5,789 nt of DNA from Alphaproteobacteria bacterium. GTDB lineage: Bacteria; Pseudomonadota; Alphaproteobacteria; Micavibrionales; CSBR16-224. Under the pieces are notes generated by a model. That model was not told the origin of the DNA. It did no database searches and was given only the letters and a program-made list of their open reading frames with translations. Numbering within the stretch: the stretch's first letter is position 1; every line of letters begins with the position of its first letter. Location of the stretch: positions 1 through 5,789 of the forward strand of contig SBHI01000196.1 in NCBI GenBank assembly GCA_006226225.1. Direction: 5' to 3'. Both the position numbers and the translations under genes were made by a program. Below, in pieces: positions 1 through 5,789 of this stretch.

Positions 1-1281
1 GCGACGCTGGTCAAGAAAATGGAAGAGCTCGGCATTGGCCGCCCCTCCACCTATGCCTCGATTTTGCAGGTTTTGCAGGACAGGAACTATGTGCGTCTGG
101 ACAAAAAACGTTTCTTTGCCGAAAACCGCGGCCGTGTTGTCACCACCTTCCTGACCAATTTCTTCGGCAAATATGTCGAATATGATTTTACCGCCAATCT
201 GGAAGACCAGCTTGACCATGTCTCCGCAGGCGATATGGAGTGGCGGCAAGTACTGGGCGATTTCTGGCGCGAATTTTCCGCCACGGTCGAAGAAACGAAA
301 GAGCTGCGCATCACCGATGTCATCAACGCGCTGGATGCGGAACTGGAATATATGCTGTTCCCGCCGTCGGAAGACGGCAGCGATCCGCGCAAATGTCCGT
401 CCTGTGCTGATGGCAGGCTGGGGCTGAAGCTCGGCAAATTCGGCGGCTTTATCGGTTGTTCGAACTATCCCGAATGCAAACATACCCGCCCCTTTATGGC
501 AGCGGAAGAAGGCGGCGAGGATGACGGCGTTCTGGAAGGCGGACAGCCGAAAGAGCTGGGCCTGCATCCCGAAACAGGACGACCTGTATCACTGCGGCGC
601 GGCCCTTACGGTTATTACGTGCAGATGGAACCCGAGCCTGTCGAAGAACTGCCCGAACCGCCTGCGGAAGAACCGGCGCTCGACAGCAAAGGCAAACCGA
701 AGAAACCCAAAAAGCCGAAAAAACCGAAAGCGCCCAAGCCCAAACGTATGGCCATTCCACGCGGTTTCGCACTGGATCAGGTCGACCTCAATCAGGCGGT
801 CAAATTGCTGACCCTGCCGCGCGATGTCGGCCTACACCCTGAAACAGGCGAGATGATCAAAGCCGGAATCGGGCGTTTCGGCCCCTATCTGGTGCATCAG
901 GGTAAATTCAAATCCCTGCCCAAAGACGAGCCCGATGCCGTTCTGACCATCGGTCTGAACCGCGCCGTGGATATTCTGGCGCAGGAAAGCGCACGCGGCG
1001 GCTTTGGCGAGCTACGTAAAATCGGCGACCATCCCGAAGACGGCGTTCCCGTCAGCATCAACCGCGGACGTTTCGGCCCCTATATCAAACATGGCAAAAT
1101 GAATGCCTCCCTGCCCAAGGATGCGGAAATCAACGATGTGACGATGGAGCAGGCGCTGGAGCTTTTGGCCAAGAAAGCCGAGAAAGACAAAGCGGCGGGA
1201 AAAACCGGCAAAAAAACAAAAGCCAAAAAATCCGCCGCCAAAAAACCTGCGAAAACGGCAAAATCCACCAAGAAAAAATAA
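1..1281 (+). CDS. topA: DNA topoisomerase I (type IA), C-terminal part; 5' end outside window
   Basis: Type IA topoisomerases relax negatively supercoiled DNA by nicking and passing one strand. The frame is open from base 1, so the gene is truncated by the window edge; the first in-frame ATG (19) is internal. The opening residues ATLVKKMEELGIGRPSTYAS match the conserved core motif that follows the active-site tyrosine region, which lies upstream and is not visible. Next come the end of the core domain (to about base 360), a four-cysteine zinc finger (Cys codons at 394, 403, 457, 475), and three C-terminal topoisomerase repeats sharing G-x-HPE-x-G and RGPYGYY/RFGPY motifs (about 541-627, 805-927, 1012-1122). 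A Lys/Pro linker separates repeats 1 and 2. The protein ends in a 36-residue tail with 17 lysines (1171-1278). Stop is TAA at 1279. This repeat-plus-lysine-tail layout is common in alphaproteobacterial TopA. The identification is secure. Confidence 0.97.
   Translation, partial: ATLVKKMEELGIGRPSTYASILQVLQDRNYVRLDKKRFFAENRGRVVTTFLTNFFGKYVEYDFTANLEDQLDHVSAGDMEWRQVLGDFWREFSATVEETKELRITDVINALDAELEYMLFPPSEDGSDPRKCPSCADGRLGLKLGKFGGFIGCSNYPECKHTRPFMAAEEGGEDDGVLEGGQPKELGLHPETGRPVSLRRGPYGYYVQMEPEPVEELPEPPAEEPALDSKGKPKKPKKPKKPKAPKPKRMAIPRGFALDQVDLNQAVKLLTLPRDVGLHPETGEMIKAGIGRFGPYLVHQGKFKSLPKDEPDAVLTIGLNRAVDILAQESARGGFGELRKIGDHPEDGVPVSINRGRFGPYIKHGKMNASLPKDAEINDVTMEQALELLAKKAEKDKAAGKTGKKTKAKKSAAKKPAKTAKSTKKK
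688..747 (+). repeat. Low-complexity Lys/Pro-coding tract inside topA
   Basis: Twenty codons encode 11 Lys, 6 Pro and one Arg, with the unit K-K-P repeated four times in a row. The DNA is built from imperfect AAA/AAG-CCG/CCC units. It lies between C-terminal repeats 1 and 2 of TopA and probably forms an extended, positively charged linker that touches DNA. That role is inferred from composition only. Such tracts can change length by replication slippage. Confidence 0.8.
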
Positions 1282-1292
1282 CGCAGCCCCGT

Positions 1293-1315
1293 TCTTTTCA
1301 TGTAAAATGAAAAGA
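1293..1315. promoter_or_regulatory. Perfect 9-bp inverted repeat in the topA-fliI gap
   Basis: The arms TCTTTTCAT (1293-1301) and ATGAAAAGA (1307-1315) are exact reverse complements around a 5-base loop, GTAAA. A further G-U pair (1292/1316) is possible. The stem is AT-rich and is not followed by a T run, so it does not look like an intrinsic terminator for topA. The right arm ends two bases before the fliI ATG (1318), so in mRNA the hairpin would cover the ribosome-binding region. As DNA it could equally be an operator for a dimeric regulator. The dyad is read directly from the sequence; any function is inference. Confidence 0.5.
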
Positions 1316-1317
1316 GT

Positions 1318-2652
1318 ATGAGCAATCAATTTGTTGAAAAGCTGACCGAGAAAGTTGACGATATCTCCGCATATCGCCTGTTCGGGCGCGTGACCAAAAT
1401 TCTGGGCATGATGGTCGAAATCGGCGGCATTGAAAAAGAACTGTCCATCGGCAGTCTTTGTATTTTAAAACCGCGCGGCGCAGAGCCTGTACCTTGCGAG
1501 GTTGTCGGTTTTCGTGACGGCCATGTCATGCTGATGGCCTTCGGTAATCTGCAGCGTGTTGGTCTGGGCTGCCGCGCCGAAGTCGGTGCAGAGCAAATCC
1601 ATACCTATCCGTCCGACGCATGGCTGGGGCGCGTCATCAACGCCTTTGCCGCACCGCTGGACGGAAAAGGCCCGCTGCCCGAAGGTGATGTCGGTATTCC
1701 GCTGCGCAACTCCCCGCCCCCCGCACACAGCCGCAAGCGGCTAGGGCCGAAACTTGACCTTGGCATTCGTGCTATCAATACCTTTCTGAGTACCTGTCAG
1801 GGACAGCGGATGGGGATTTTTTCCGGCTCAGGCGTCGGGAAATCCGTCTTGATGTCGATGCTGGCACGTTATGGCGGTGCGGATGTGAATGTCATCGGCC
1901 TTGTCGGTGAACGCGGCCGCGAGGTGCAGGAATTTCTGAAAGACGAGCTGGGCGAAGACGGTCTGGCGAAATCCGTCGTGATTGTCGCCACATCGGATGA
2001 ACCACCGCTGACCCGCCGTCAGGCCGCCTATATGACGATGGCCGTTGCCGAATATTTCCGCGGTCAGGGCAAACAGGTGTTGTGCATGATCGATTCCGTC
2101 ACCCGTTTCGCGATGGCACAGCGGGAGATCGGGCTGTCGGCAGGCGAGCCGCCGACCACCAAAGGTTATCCGCCGACCACCTTCAGCGAGCTGGCGCAAT
2201 TGCTGGAACGAGCAGGCCCCGGCGTAGAAGGCGAAGGCGATATTACAGGTTATTTCACCGTACTTGTCGAAGGCGATGACCATAACGAGCCTGTCTCTGA
2301 TGCCGTGCGCGGTATTATCGACGGCCATATCGTGCTGGATCGCGCCATTGCCGACCGCGGCCGCTATCCCGCCATTGATATTTTGAAAAGCGTGTCACGG
2401 TCGATGCCGAAATGTCTGACACCCGAACAGGAAAAACTGGTGCGCGAAGCACGGCAAGTGATTTCGACCTATGAGGATATGGCAGAGCTGATCCGGCTTG
2501 GCGCTTATAAAAAAGGCAGCAACCCGAAAGTGGACGAGGCGATCAAGCTTTATCCCAAGCTGGAGGATTTCCTGTCCCAGAAAGCCGAGGAGCATATGTC
2601 GCTGGATGACGGCTATAGAATGCTGGCCGGTATTCTTGCGCAAGGGGGATAA
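1318..2652 (+). CDS. fliI: Flagellar type III export ATPase FliI
   Basis: FliI is the cytoplasmic ATPase of the flagellar export apparatus. It forms a hexamer under the export gate, works with FliH and FliJ, and is related to the F1 ATPase subunits. The 444 residues match the usual family length (about 440-460). Visible motifs are: an N-terminal beta-barrel region (about 20-90, starting YRLFGRV); Walker A SGSGVGKS at 169-176 (Lys175); GLVGERGREVQEF at 194-206 with the likely catalytic Glu198; Walker B VLCMID at 254-259 (Asp259); the AMAQREIGL and GEPPTTKGYPPT signatures; and PAIDILKSVSR at 351-361, with Arg361 as the likely arginine finger. The ATG at 1318 is chosen because the frame is closed by TAA at 1303 and the N-terminus fits the family. 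No good Shine-Dalgarno precedes it (only AAAAGAG, one base from the ATG). A virulence-type homologue (SctN/YscN) is the alternative, but the adjacent fliJ and the sequence favour the flagellar role. Confidence 0.95.
   Translation: MSNQFVEKLTEKVDDISAYRLFGRVTKILGMMVEIGGIEKELSIGSLCILKPRGAEPVPCEVVGFRDGHVMLMAFGNLQRVGLGCRAEVGAEQIHTYPSDAWLGRVINAFAAPLDGKGPLPEGDVGIPLRNSPPPAHSRKRLGPKLDLGIRAINTFLSTCQGQRMGIFSGSGVGKSVLMSMLARYGGADVNVIGLVGERGREVQEFLKDELGEDGLAKSVVIVATSDEPPLTRRQAAYMTMAVAEYFRGQGKQVLCMIDSVTRFAMAQREIGLSAGEPPTTKGYPPTTFSELAQLLERAGPGVEGEGDITGYFTVLVEGDDHNEPVSDAVRGIIDGHIVLDRAIADRGRYPAIDILKSVSRSMPKCLTPEQEKLVREARQVISTYEDMAELIRLGAYKKGSNPKVDEAIKLYPKLEDFLSQKAEEHMSLDDGYRMLAGILAQGG
2644..2649 (+). promoter_or_regulatory. 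Ribosome binding site of fliJ, inside the end of fliI
   Basis: GGGGGA lies 6 bases before the fliJ ATG (2656) and overlaps the last Gly codons of fliI. Because the fliI stop and fliJ start are 3 bases apart, ribosomes ending fliI can restart on fliJ, which suggests coupled translation. The site supports ATG 2656 as the start. Confidence 0.7.
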
Positions 2653-2655
2653 TCC

Positions 2656-3078
2656 ATGGCAGGGGATTTATCCGTGCTGATCCGTCTGCACAAACACGAA
2701 CTTGATGAAAAACAGAAAGAGCTGAAAGAGCTGTATGACCGTCTGGAGAGGCTGGAGGAAAAACAGCAGCAGCTTCTGGACGCAATGGAACGAGAAAAAC
2801 GCGCCGTAGAGGAAAGCGGCGATGACGTTCATTTCACCTATGCCGATTTCCGCCGCAAAGCCGAACGGGAACGTGATGCGCTGGCAAAAGACATGGAAAA
2901 ACTGGAAGAAAAGATTTTCACCGTGCGGGACGAGATGCTGGAAATATTCGGCGAAATGAAACGCTATGACATCGCGCATGAATTGCGCCTGCGCCTTGAA
3001 GCGGATGAACGCCGCCTTGCCGAAACCAAATCTCTGGACGAAATCGCGCTGGAAACCTTCCGCCGTAATGCGGAGTAA
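2656..3078 (+). CDS. fliJ: Flagellar export protein FliJ (coiled-coil)
   Basis: FliJ is a small cytoplasmic helical-hairpin protein. It sits in the centre of the FliI hexamer, resembles the F1 gamma subunit, and helps engage the export gate component FlhA. The 140 residues fit the family (about 130-150). The sequence is very rich in Glu, Lys, Arg and Leu, with two long predicted helices (about 5-52 and 66-137) separated by GDDVHFTYADF. Family-like stretches are LIRLHKHELDEKQKEL near the N-terminus and LDEIALETFRR at the C-terminus. There is no signal peptide or membrane segment. It follows fliI after 3 bases with a good ribosome binding site. FliJ sequences are poorly conserved, so the call rests on coiled-coil character, size, end motifs and position after fliI together. 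Confidence 0.9.
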   Translation: MAGDLSVLIRLHKHELDEKQKELKELYDRLERLEEKQQQLLDAMEREKRAVEESGDDVHFTYADFRRKAERERDALAKDMEKLEEKIFTVRDEMLEIFGEMKRYDIAHELRLRLEADERRLAETKSLDEIALETFRRNAE

Positions 3079-3102
3079 AGATCCCAACACATTGCTGGCT
3101 GA
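3079..3102. other. Convergent intergenic junction between fliJ and sdhB, no clear terminator
   Basis: Only 24 bases separate the two stop codons. The best fold nearby is a 5-bp stem, TCCGC/GCGGA (3059-3063 and 3070-3074), inside the end of fliJ, and it has no following T run. On the minus strand CAGCAC/GTGTTG could pair weakly across the gap. Neither looks like an intrinsic terminator, so termination here may be Rho-dependent or lie further inside the opposing gene. Confidence 0.5.
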
Positions 3103-3903
3103 TTAGTGCTGACGCTCTGCGATGCGCTTTTTGACCTCGGCGATTTCTTTGGCCGGATTCAGACCTTTCGGGCAGGCGCTGGTGCAGTTCATAATCGTAT
3201 GACAACGGTACAGTTTGAACGGGTCTTCCAGCGCATCAAGGCGCTCACCTGTTGCCTCGTCGCGCGTATCATGTACCCAGCGGCTGGCTTGCAGCAATGT
3301 GGAGGGGCCGAGATAGCGATCACCATTCCACCAATAGCTGGGGCAAGATGTCGTGCAGCAATAGCATAGAATACACATGGCGGGGCCGTGGCCTTCCGCA
3401 CCGTTCAGGCGGTTGGCATCTTCGGGTGATTGCAGACGCTCTTTCGTCGGGGCGGGGCTGTCGGTTTTCATCCAAGGCTCGATCGAGGCATATTGCGCAT
3501 ACATATGGTTCAGATCGGGAACAAGGTCTTTCACCACCGGCAGATGCGGCAGCGGCGTAATTTTGATATCGTCCTTGCTGTGACAATCCTCGATGGCTTT
3601 GGTACAGGCCAGCGTATTGGTGCCGTCAATGTTCATGGCGCAGGAACCGCAAATCCCCTCGCGGCAGGAGCGGCGGAAAGTCAGGGTCGGATCGATTTTG
3701 TTTTTGATATAAAGTAGTGCATCCAGCACCATCGGGCCGCAATTATCCATGTCGATTTCATAAGTATCAAGACGCGGATTTTCCTCGCCATCCGGATTCC
3801 AGCGATAAACGCGGAAGGATTTTTTGTTTTTGACATCACCGTCGAGTTTGAATGTTTTGCCTTCGGTGACGGTGGAATTTTTCGGAAGTTTGAAATCTGC
3901 CAT
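3103..3903 (-). CDS. sdhB: Succinate dehydrogenase iron-sulfur subunit SdhB
   Basis: SdhB passes electrons from the SdhA flavin through three iron-sulfur clusters to ubiquinone at the membrane anchor (complex II; TCA cycle and respiratory chain). The 266 residues are close to other alphaproteobacterial SdhB and longer at the N-terminus than the E. coli protein. The [2Fe-2S] ligands are Cys80, Cys85, Cys88 (CREGICGSC) and Cys100. By analogy with E. coli SdhB, [4Fe-4S] is held by Cys177, Cys180, Cys183 and Cys244, and [3Fe-4S] by Cys187, Cys234 and Cys240. The quinone-site residues Pro188, Trp191, Trp192, His235 and Ile237 are present in CPSYWW and CHTIMNC. All expected ligands are intact. One oddity is CILCYCC where the family norm is CILCACC. 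The start at 3903 has AAAGGGAT 7 bases upstream. The gene lies 38 bases after sdhA in the same operon. The stop is TAA. Confidence 0.98.
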   Translation of the reverse strand: MADFKLPKNSTVTEGKTFKLDGDVKNKKSFRVYRWNPDGEENPRLDTYEIDMDNCGPMVLDALLYIKNKIDPTLTFRRSCREGICGSCAMNIDGTNTLACTKAIEDCHSKDDIKITPLPHLPVVKDLVPDLNHMYAQYASIEPWMKTDSPAPTKERLQSPEDANRLNGAEGHGPAMCILCYCCTTSCPSYWWNGDRYLGPSTLLQASRWVHDTRDEATGERLDALEDPFKLYRCHTIMNCTSACPKGLNPAKEIAEVKKRIAERQH

Positions 3904-3910
3904 TTTTTTA

Positions 3911-3931
3911 ATCCCTTTGACTTATCCCTTT
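3911..3931 (-). promoter_or_regulatory. sdhB ribosome binding site with a duplicated upstream copy
   Basis: On the minus strand AAAGGGAT occurs twice in the 38-base sdhA-sdhB gap, at 3931-3924 and 3918-3911. The second copy is 7 bases from the sdhB ATG and is a convincing Shine-Dalgarno. The first lies 13 bases further upstream, too far to be used directly for this start, but it could act as a standby ribosome site. Confidence 0.6.
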
Positions 3932-3941
3932 TTCGACCCGC

Positions 3942-5735
3942 TCAATAGACCCGCGCTTTCGGCGGCACGGCATCGACCTCATCCGTCAATGTATTCATAT
4001 GTACCGGACGGTCGCCCAGTTTGACCTTGCCTTTATCATCCACCCAGACGGTCGAATGCTTCATCCAGTTTTCATCATCGCGGTCGGGGAAATCCTCCCG
4101 CGCGTGTGCGCCGCGGCTTTCATGGCGGCTTTCGGCGGCATTGATCGAGGCGACGGCCTGATGCATCAGGTTATCCAGCTCCAGCGTTTCGACCAGATCA
4201 CTGTTCCAGATCATCGAACGGTCATGCACTTTCAGATCATCCCGTTTTTTCCACAGCGCGGCGATTTTCTTGCAGCCCGCTTTCAGTGTTTTCGCATCAC
4301 GGAAGACCGCGCAATGTTCCTGCATGTCTTTTTGCATCTCCAGACGCAGTTCCGCCGTTGTGATATCACCATCAGCATGGCGCAAACGATCAAGACGTTC
4401 CAATGCACGGGCATCGGCATCTTTGCTGAGCGTTTTATGCGGCGTGTTTGGTTTCAACAGCTCCGCCGCGCGGTTTGCCGCCGCACGTCCGAAGACAACC
4501 AGATCAAGCAGCGAGTTCGAACCAAGACGGTTTGCCCCGTGAACGGACACGCAAGCCGCCTCGCCAATCGCCATCAAACCTTGCGCGACGGCATCCGGGT
4601 TTTTCTTGGTCGGGTTGATAACCTCGGCGTGATAATTGGTCGGAATACCACCCATATTATAATGGACGGTCGGCAGAACCGGGATCGGCTCTTTCGTTAC
4701 ATCGACATTGGAGAAAATTTTCGCCGTTTCGGCAATACCGGGCAGACGTTCATGAATAACCGCCGGCTCCAGATGCTCCAGATGCAGATGGATATGATCT
4801 TTTTCGGGGCCGACACCGCGGCCTTCGCGGATTTCAATCGTCATCGAACGACTGACGACATCGCGGCTGGCAAGGTCTTTGGCGGAGGGCGCATAACGCT
4901 CCATAAAGCGTTCGCCTTCGCTGTTGGTCAGATAGCCGCCCTCGCCGCGCACACCTTCTGTAATCAGGCAGCCCGCGCCGTAAATACCCGTCGGGTGGAA
5001 CTGGATAAACTCCATATCCTGCAGTGGCAGGCCAGCACGCAAGATCATCGCATTCCCGTCACCCGTGCAGGTATGCGCCGAGGTGCAGGAGAAGAATGTG
5101 CGTCCATAACCGCCTGTCGCCATCACCGTCTGATGTGCGCGGAAGCGGTGCAGCGTTCCGTCATCCAGATTCCATGCCATGACGCCACGGCATGTACCGT
5201 CGTCATCCATCAACAGATCCAGCGCGAAATATTCGATAAAGAATTCGGCATGGTGCTTCAGGCTTTGCTGATACAGCGTATGCAGAATGGCATGTCCGGT
5301 ACGGTCAGCGGCCGCACAGGTGCGCTGTGCCGTGCCTTTGCCGTAATGGGTCGTCATGCCGCCAAAGGCACGCTGATAGATTTTACCCTCAGGCGTGCGG
5401 CTGAACGGGACGCCGTAATGTTCCAGTTCGATCACGGCGGGGGTCGCCTCGCGGCACATATATTCAATCGCATCCTGATCGCCGAGCCAATCCGAGCCTT
5501 TGATCGTGTCATACATATGCCAGCGCCAGTCATCCTCACCGACATTCCCCAGCGCGGCGCTGATGCCGCCCTGCGCCGCAACAGTGTGGCTGCGGGTCGG
5601 GAAAACCTTACTGATGCAGGCCGTTTTCAAGCCTTTTTCCGCCATGCCGAATGTGGCACGCAAACCTGCGCCGCCTGCGCCGACAACGACGACGTCATAT
5701 TCATGATCAATAATCTCATAAGCCGGTTGTGTCAT
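3942..5735 (-). CDS. sdhA: Succinate dehydrogenase flavoprotein subunit SdhA
   Basis: SdhA oxidises succinate to fumarate on a covalently bound FAD and passes electrons to SdhB. It sits on the cytoplasmic face of the inner membrane. The 597 residues are normal for the family. Visible features are the dinucleotide-binding GAGGAG at 19-24; FPTRSHT with His50, the expected covalent FAD attachment site; catalytic-site His247 (QFHPTG), Arg291 (SRDVV), His358 (HYNMGG) and Arg403 (GANRLGSNSLLDL); and the C-terminal signatures WNSDLVETLELDNL and SRGAHAREDFPDRDDENW. It ends in PPKARVY, as many homologues do. These residues are assigned by analogy with E. coli SdhA. The start ATG at 5735 has AAGGAAG 8 bases upstream, 13 bases after the preceding stop. 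A fumarate reductase is unlikely given the mitochondrial-like sequence and gene order. No disruption is seen. Confidence 0.99.
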   Translation of the reverse strand: MTQPAYEIIDHEYDVVVVGAGGAGLRATFGMAEKGLKTACISKVFPTRSHTVAAQGGISAALGNVGEDDWRWHMYDTIKGSDWLGDQDAIEYMCREATPAVIELEHYGVPFSRTPEGKIYQRAFGGMTTHYGKGTAQRTCAAADRTGHAILHTLYQQSLKHHAEFFIEYFALDLLMDDDGTCRGVMAWNLDDGTLHRFRAHQTVMATGGYGRTFFSCTSAHTCTGDGNAMILRAGLPLQDMEFIQFHPTGIYGAGCLITEGVRGEGGYLTNSEGERFMERYAPSAKDLASRDVVSRSMTIEIREGRGVGPEKDHIHLHLEHLEPAVIHERLPGIAETAKIFSNVDVTKEPIPVLPTVHYNMGGIPTNYHAEVINPTKKNPDAVAQGLMAIGEAACVSVHGANRLGSNSLLDLVVFGRAAANRAAELLKPNTPHKTLSKDADARALERLDRLRHADGDITTAELRLEMQKDMQEHCAVFRDAKTLKAGCKKIAALWKKRDDLKVHDRSMIWNSDLVETLELDNLMHQAVASINAAESRHESRGAHAREDFPDRDDENWMKHSTVWVDDKGKVKLGDRPVHMNTLTDEVDAVPPKARVY

Positions 5736-5743
5736 TTTCTTTG

Positions 5744-5750
5744 CTTCCTT
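5744..5750 (-). promoter_or_regulatory. Ribosome binding site of sdhA, overlapping the upstream stop codon
   Basis: AAGGAAG on the minus strand ends 8 bases before the sdhA ATG and shares its first two bases with the TAA (5751-5749) of the preceding frame. This supports the chosen start and suggests that translation of sdhA is coupled to the anchor gene upstream. Confidence 0.75.
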
Positions 5751-5789
5751 AACCGAAATTAATCAACAGGACGGCATAACCCGCCATAA
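5749..5789 (-). CDS. sdhD: Probable succinate dehydrogenase membrane anchor SdhD, last 12 codons only
   Basis: One minus-strand frame entering from the window edge reads MAGYAVLLINFG and ends at TAA (5751-5749); the Met shown is internal. The residues are mostly hydrophobic, as expected at the end of the last transmembrane helix of an anchor subunit. In alphaproteobacteria the usual order is sdhC-sdhD-sdhA-sdhB, so position is the main argument. The other two frames give short, less hydrophobic ends that stop at other places. The fragment is too short for sequence identification on its own, so the name rests on synteny. Confidence 0.6.
   Translation of the reverse strand, partial: MAGYAVLLINFG

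Noticed and set aside
1303..1308. TAAAAT as a -10 box of a fliI promoter
   Set aside because: It would put the transcript start about 4 bases from the fliI ATG, and there is no -35-like element at the right distance (about 1280-1285).
1293..1315. Dyad before fliI as the intrinsic terminator of topA
   Set aside because: The stem is AT-rich and is followed by GTATGAG rather than a T run.
1012..1329. Minus-strand Phe-rich frames opposite the topA tail
   Set aside because: The hydrophobic Phe/Leu runs are simply the complement of the AAA/AAG lysine codons of TopA, not a membrane protein.
1828..2328. 166-codon minus-strand frame opposite fliI
   Set aside because: It lies wholly inside the conserved ATPase domain of fliI, resembles no family I know, and is best explained as a shadow.
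2668..3090. 140-codon minus-strand frame opposite fliJ
   Set aside because: It is in codon register with fliJ and mirrors its Glu/Lys/Leu-rich codons as Phe/Leu/Gln-rich protein. There is no recognisable domain, and the fliI-fliJ context explains the plus strand.
3999..5762. 587-codon open frame on the plus strand, antisense to sdhA
   Set aside because: It is in exact codon register with sdhA, so a stop would need a sense TTA, CTA or TCA codon, and sdhA uses none in this span. The frame is a by-product of codon bias. Its translation shows no family-like motif, while sdhA is beyond doubt.

Overview
The window looks like a chromosomal segment of an alphaproteobacterium with mid-range GC (roughly mid-50s % by eye). 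The evidence is the mitochondrial-type SdhA and SdhB sequences, the apparent sdhD-sdhA-sdhB gene order, a FliI/FliJ pair of alphaproteobacterial character, and a TopA with a zinc finger, C-terminal repeats and a lysine-rich tail. Genus cannot be fixed from this sequence alone. I see no mobile element, phage gene, CRISPR array, tRNA or rRNA, and the window is almost completely coding.

Layout. Bases 1-1281 (+) hold the 3' part of topA (DNA topoisomerase I). After 36 bases containing a perfect 9-bp dyad comes fliI (1318-2652, +), the flagellar export ATPase. It is followed after only 3 bases by fliJ (2656-3078, +), the small coiled-coil export protein. A 24-base convergent gap (3079-3102) separates these from a minus-strand operon: sdhB (3103-3903), sdhA (3942-5735) and the last codons of a gene in the sdhD position (5749-5789). 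The operon reads right to left, and its promoter and the upstream membrane-anchor genes lie outside the window.

How the genes work together. SdhA (flavoprotein) and SdhB (iron-sulfur protein) form the catalytic half of succinate dehydrogenase (complex II), which is anchored to the inner membrane by SdhC/SdhD. FliI and FliJ are partners at the cytoplasmic face of the flagellar type III export gate and are almost certainly cotranslated. TopA relaxes negative supercoils and has no direct functional link to the flagellar pair. Its close co-directional spacing, with no intrinsic terminator visible, leaves read-through into fliIJ possible.

No clearly new biological system is visible; these are well-known housekeeping and motility genes. 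The points worth a second look are small: the dyad and mini-ORF just ahead of fliI, which lacks a good ribosome binding site; the doubled Shine-Dalgarno-like motif ahead of sdhB; an unusual residue context in the SdhB cluster motif; the two lysine-rich tracts of TopA; and the terminator-free convergent junction.
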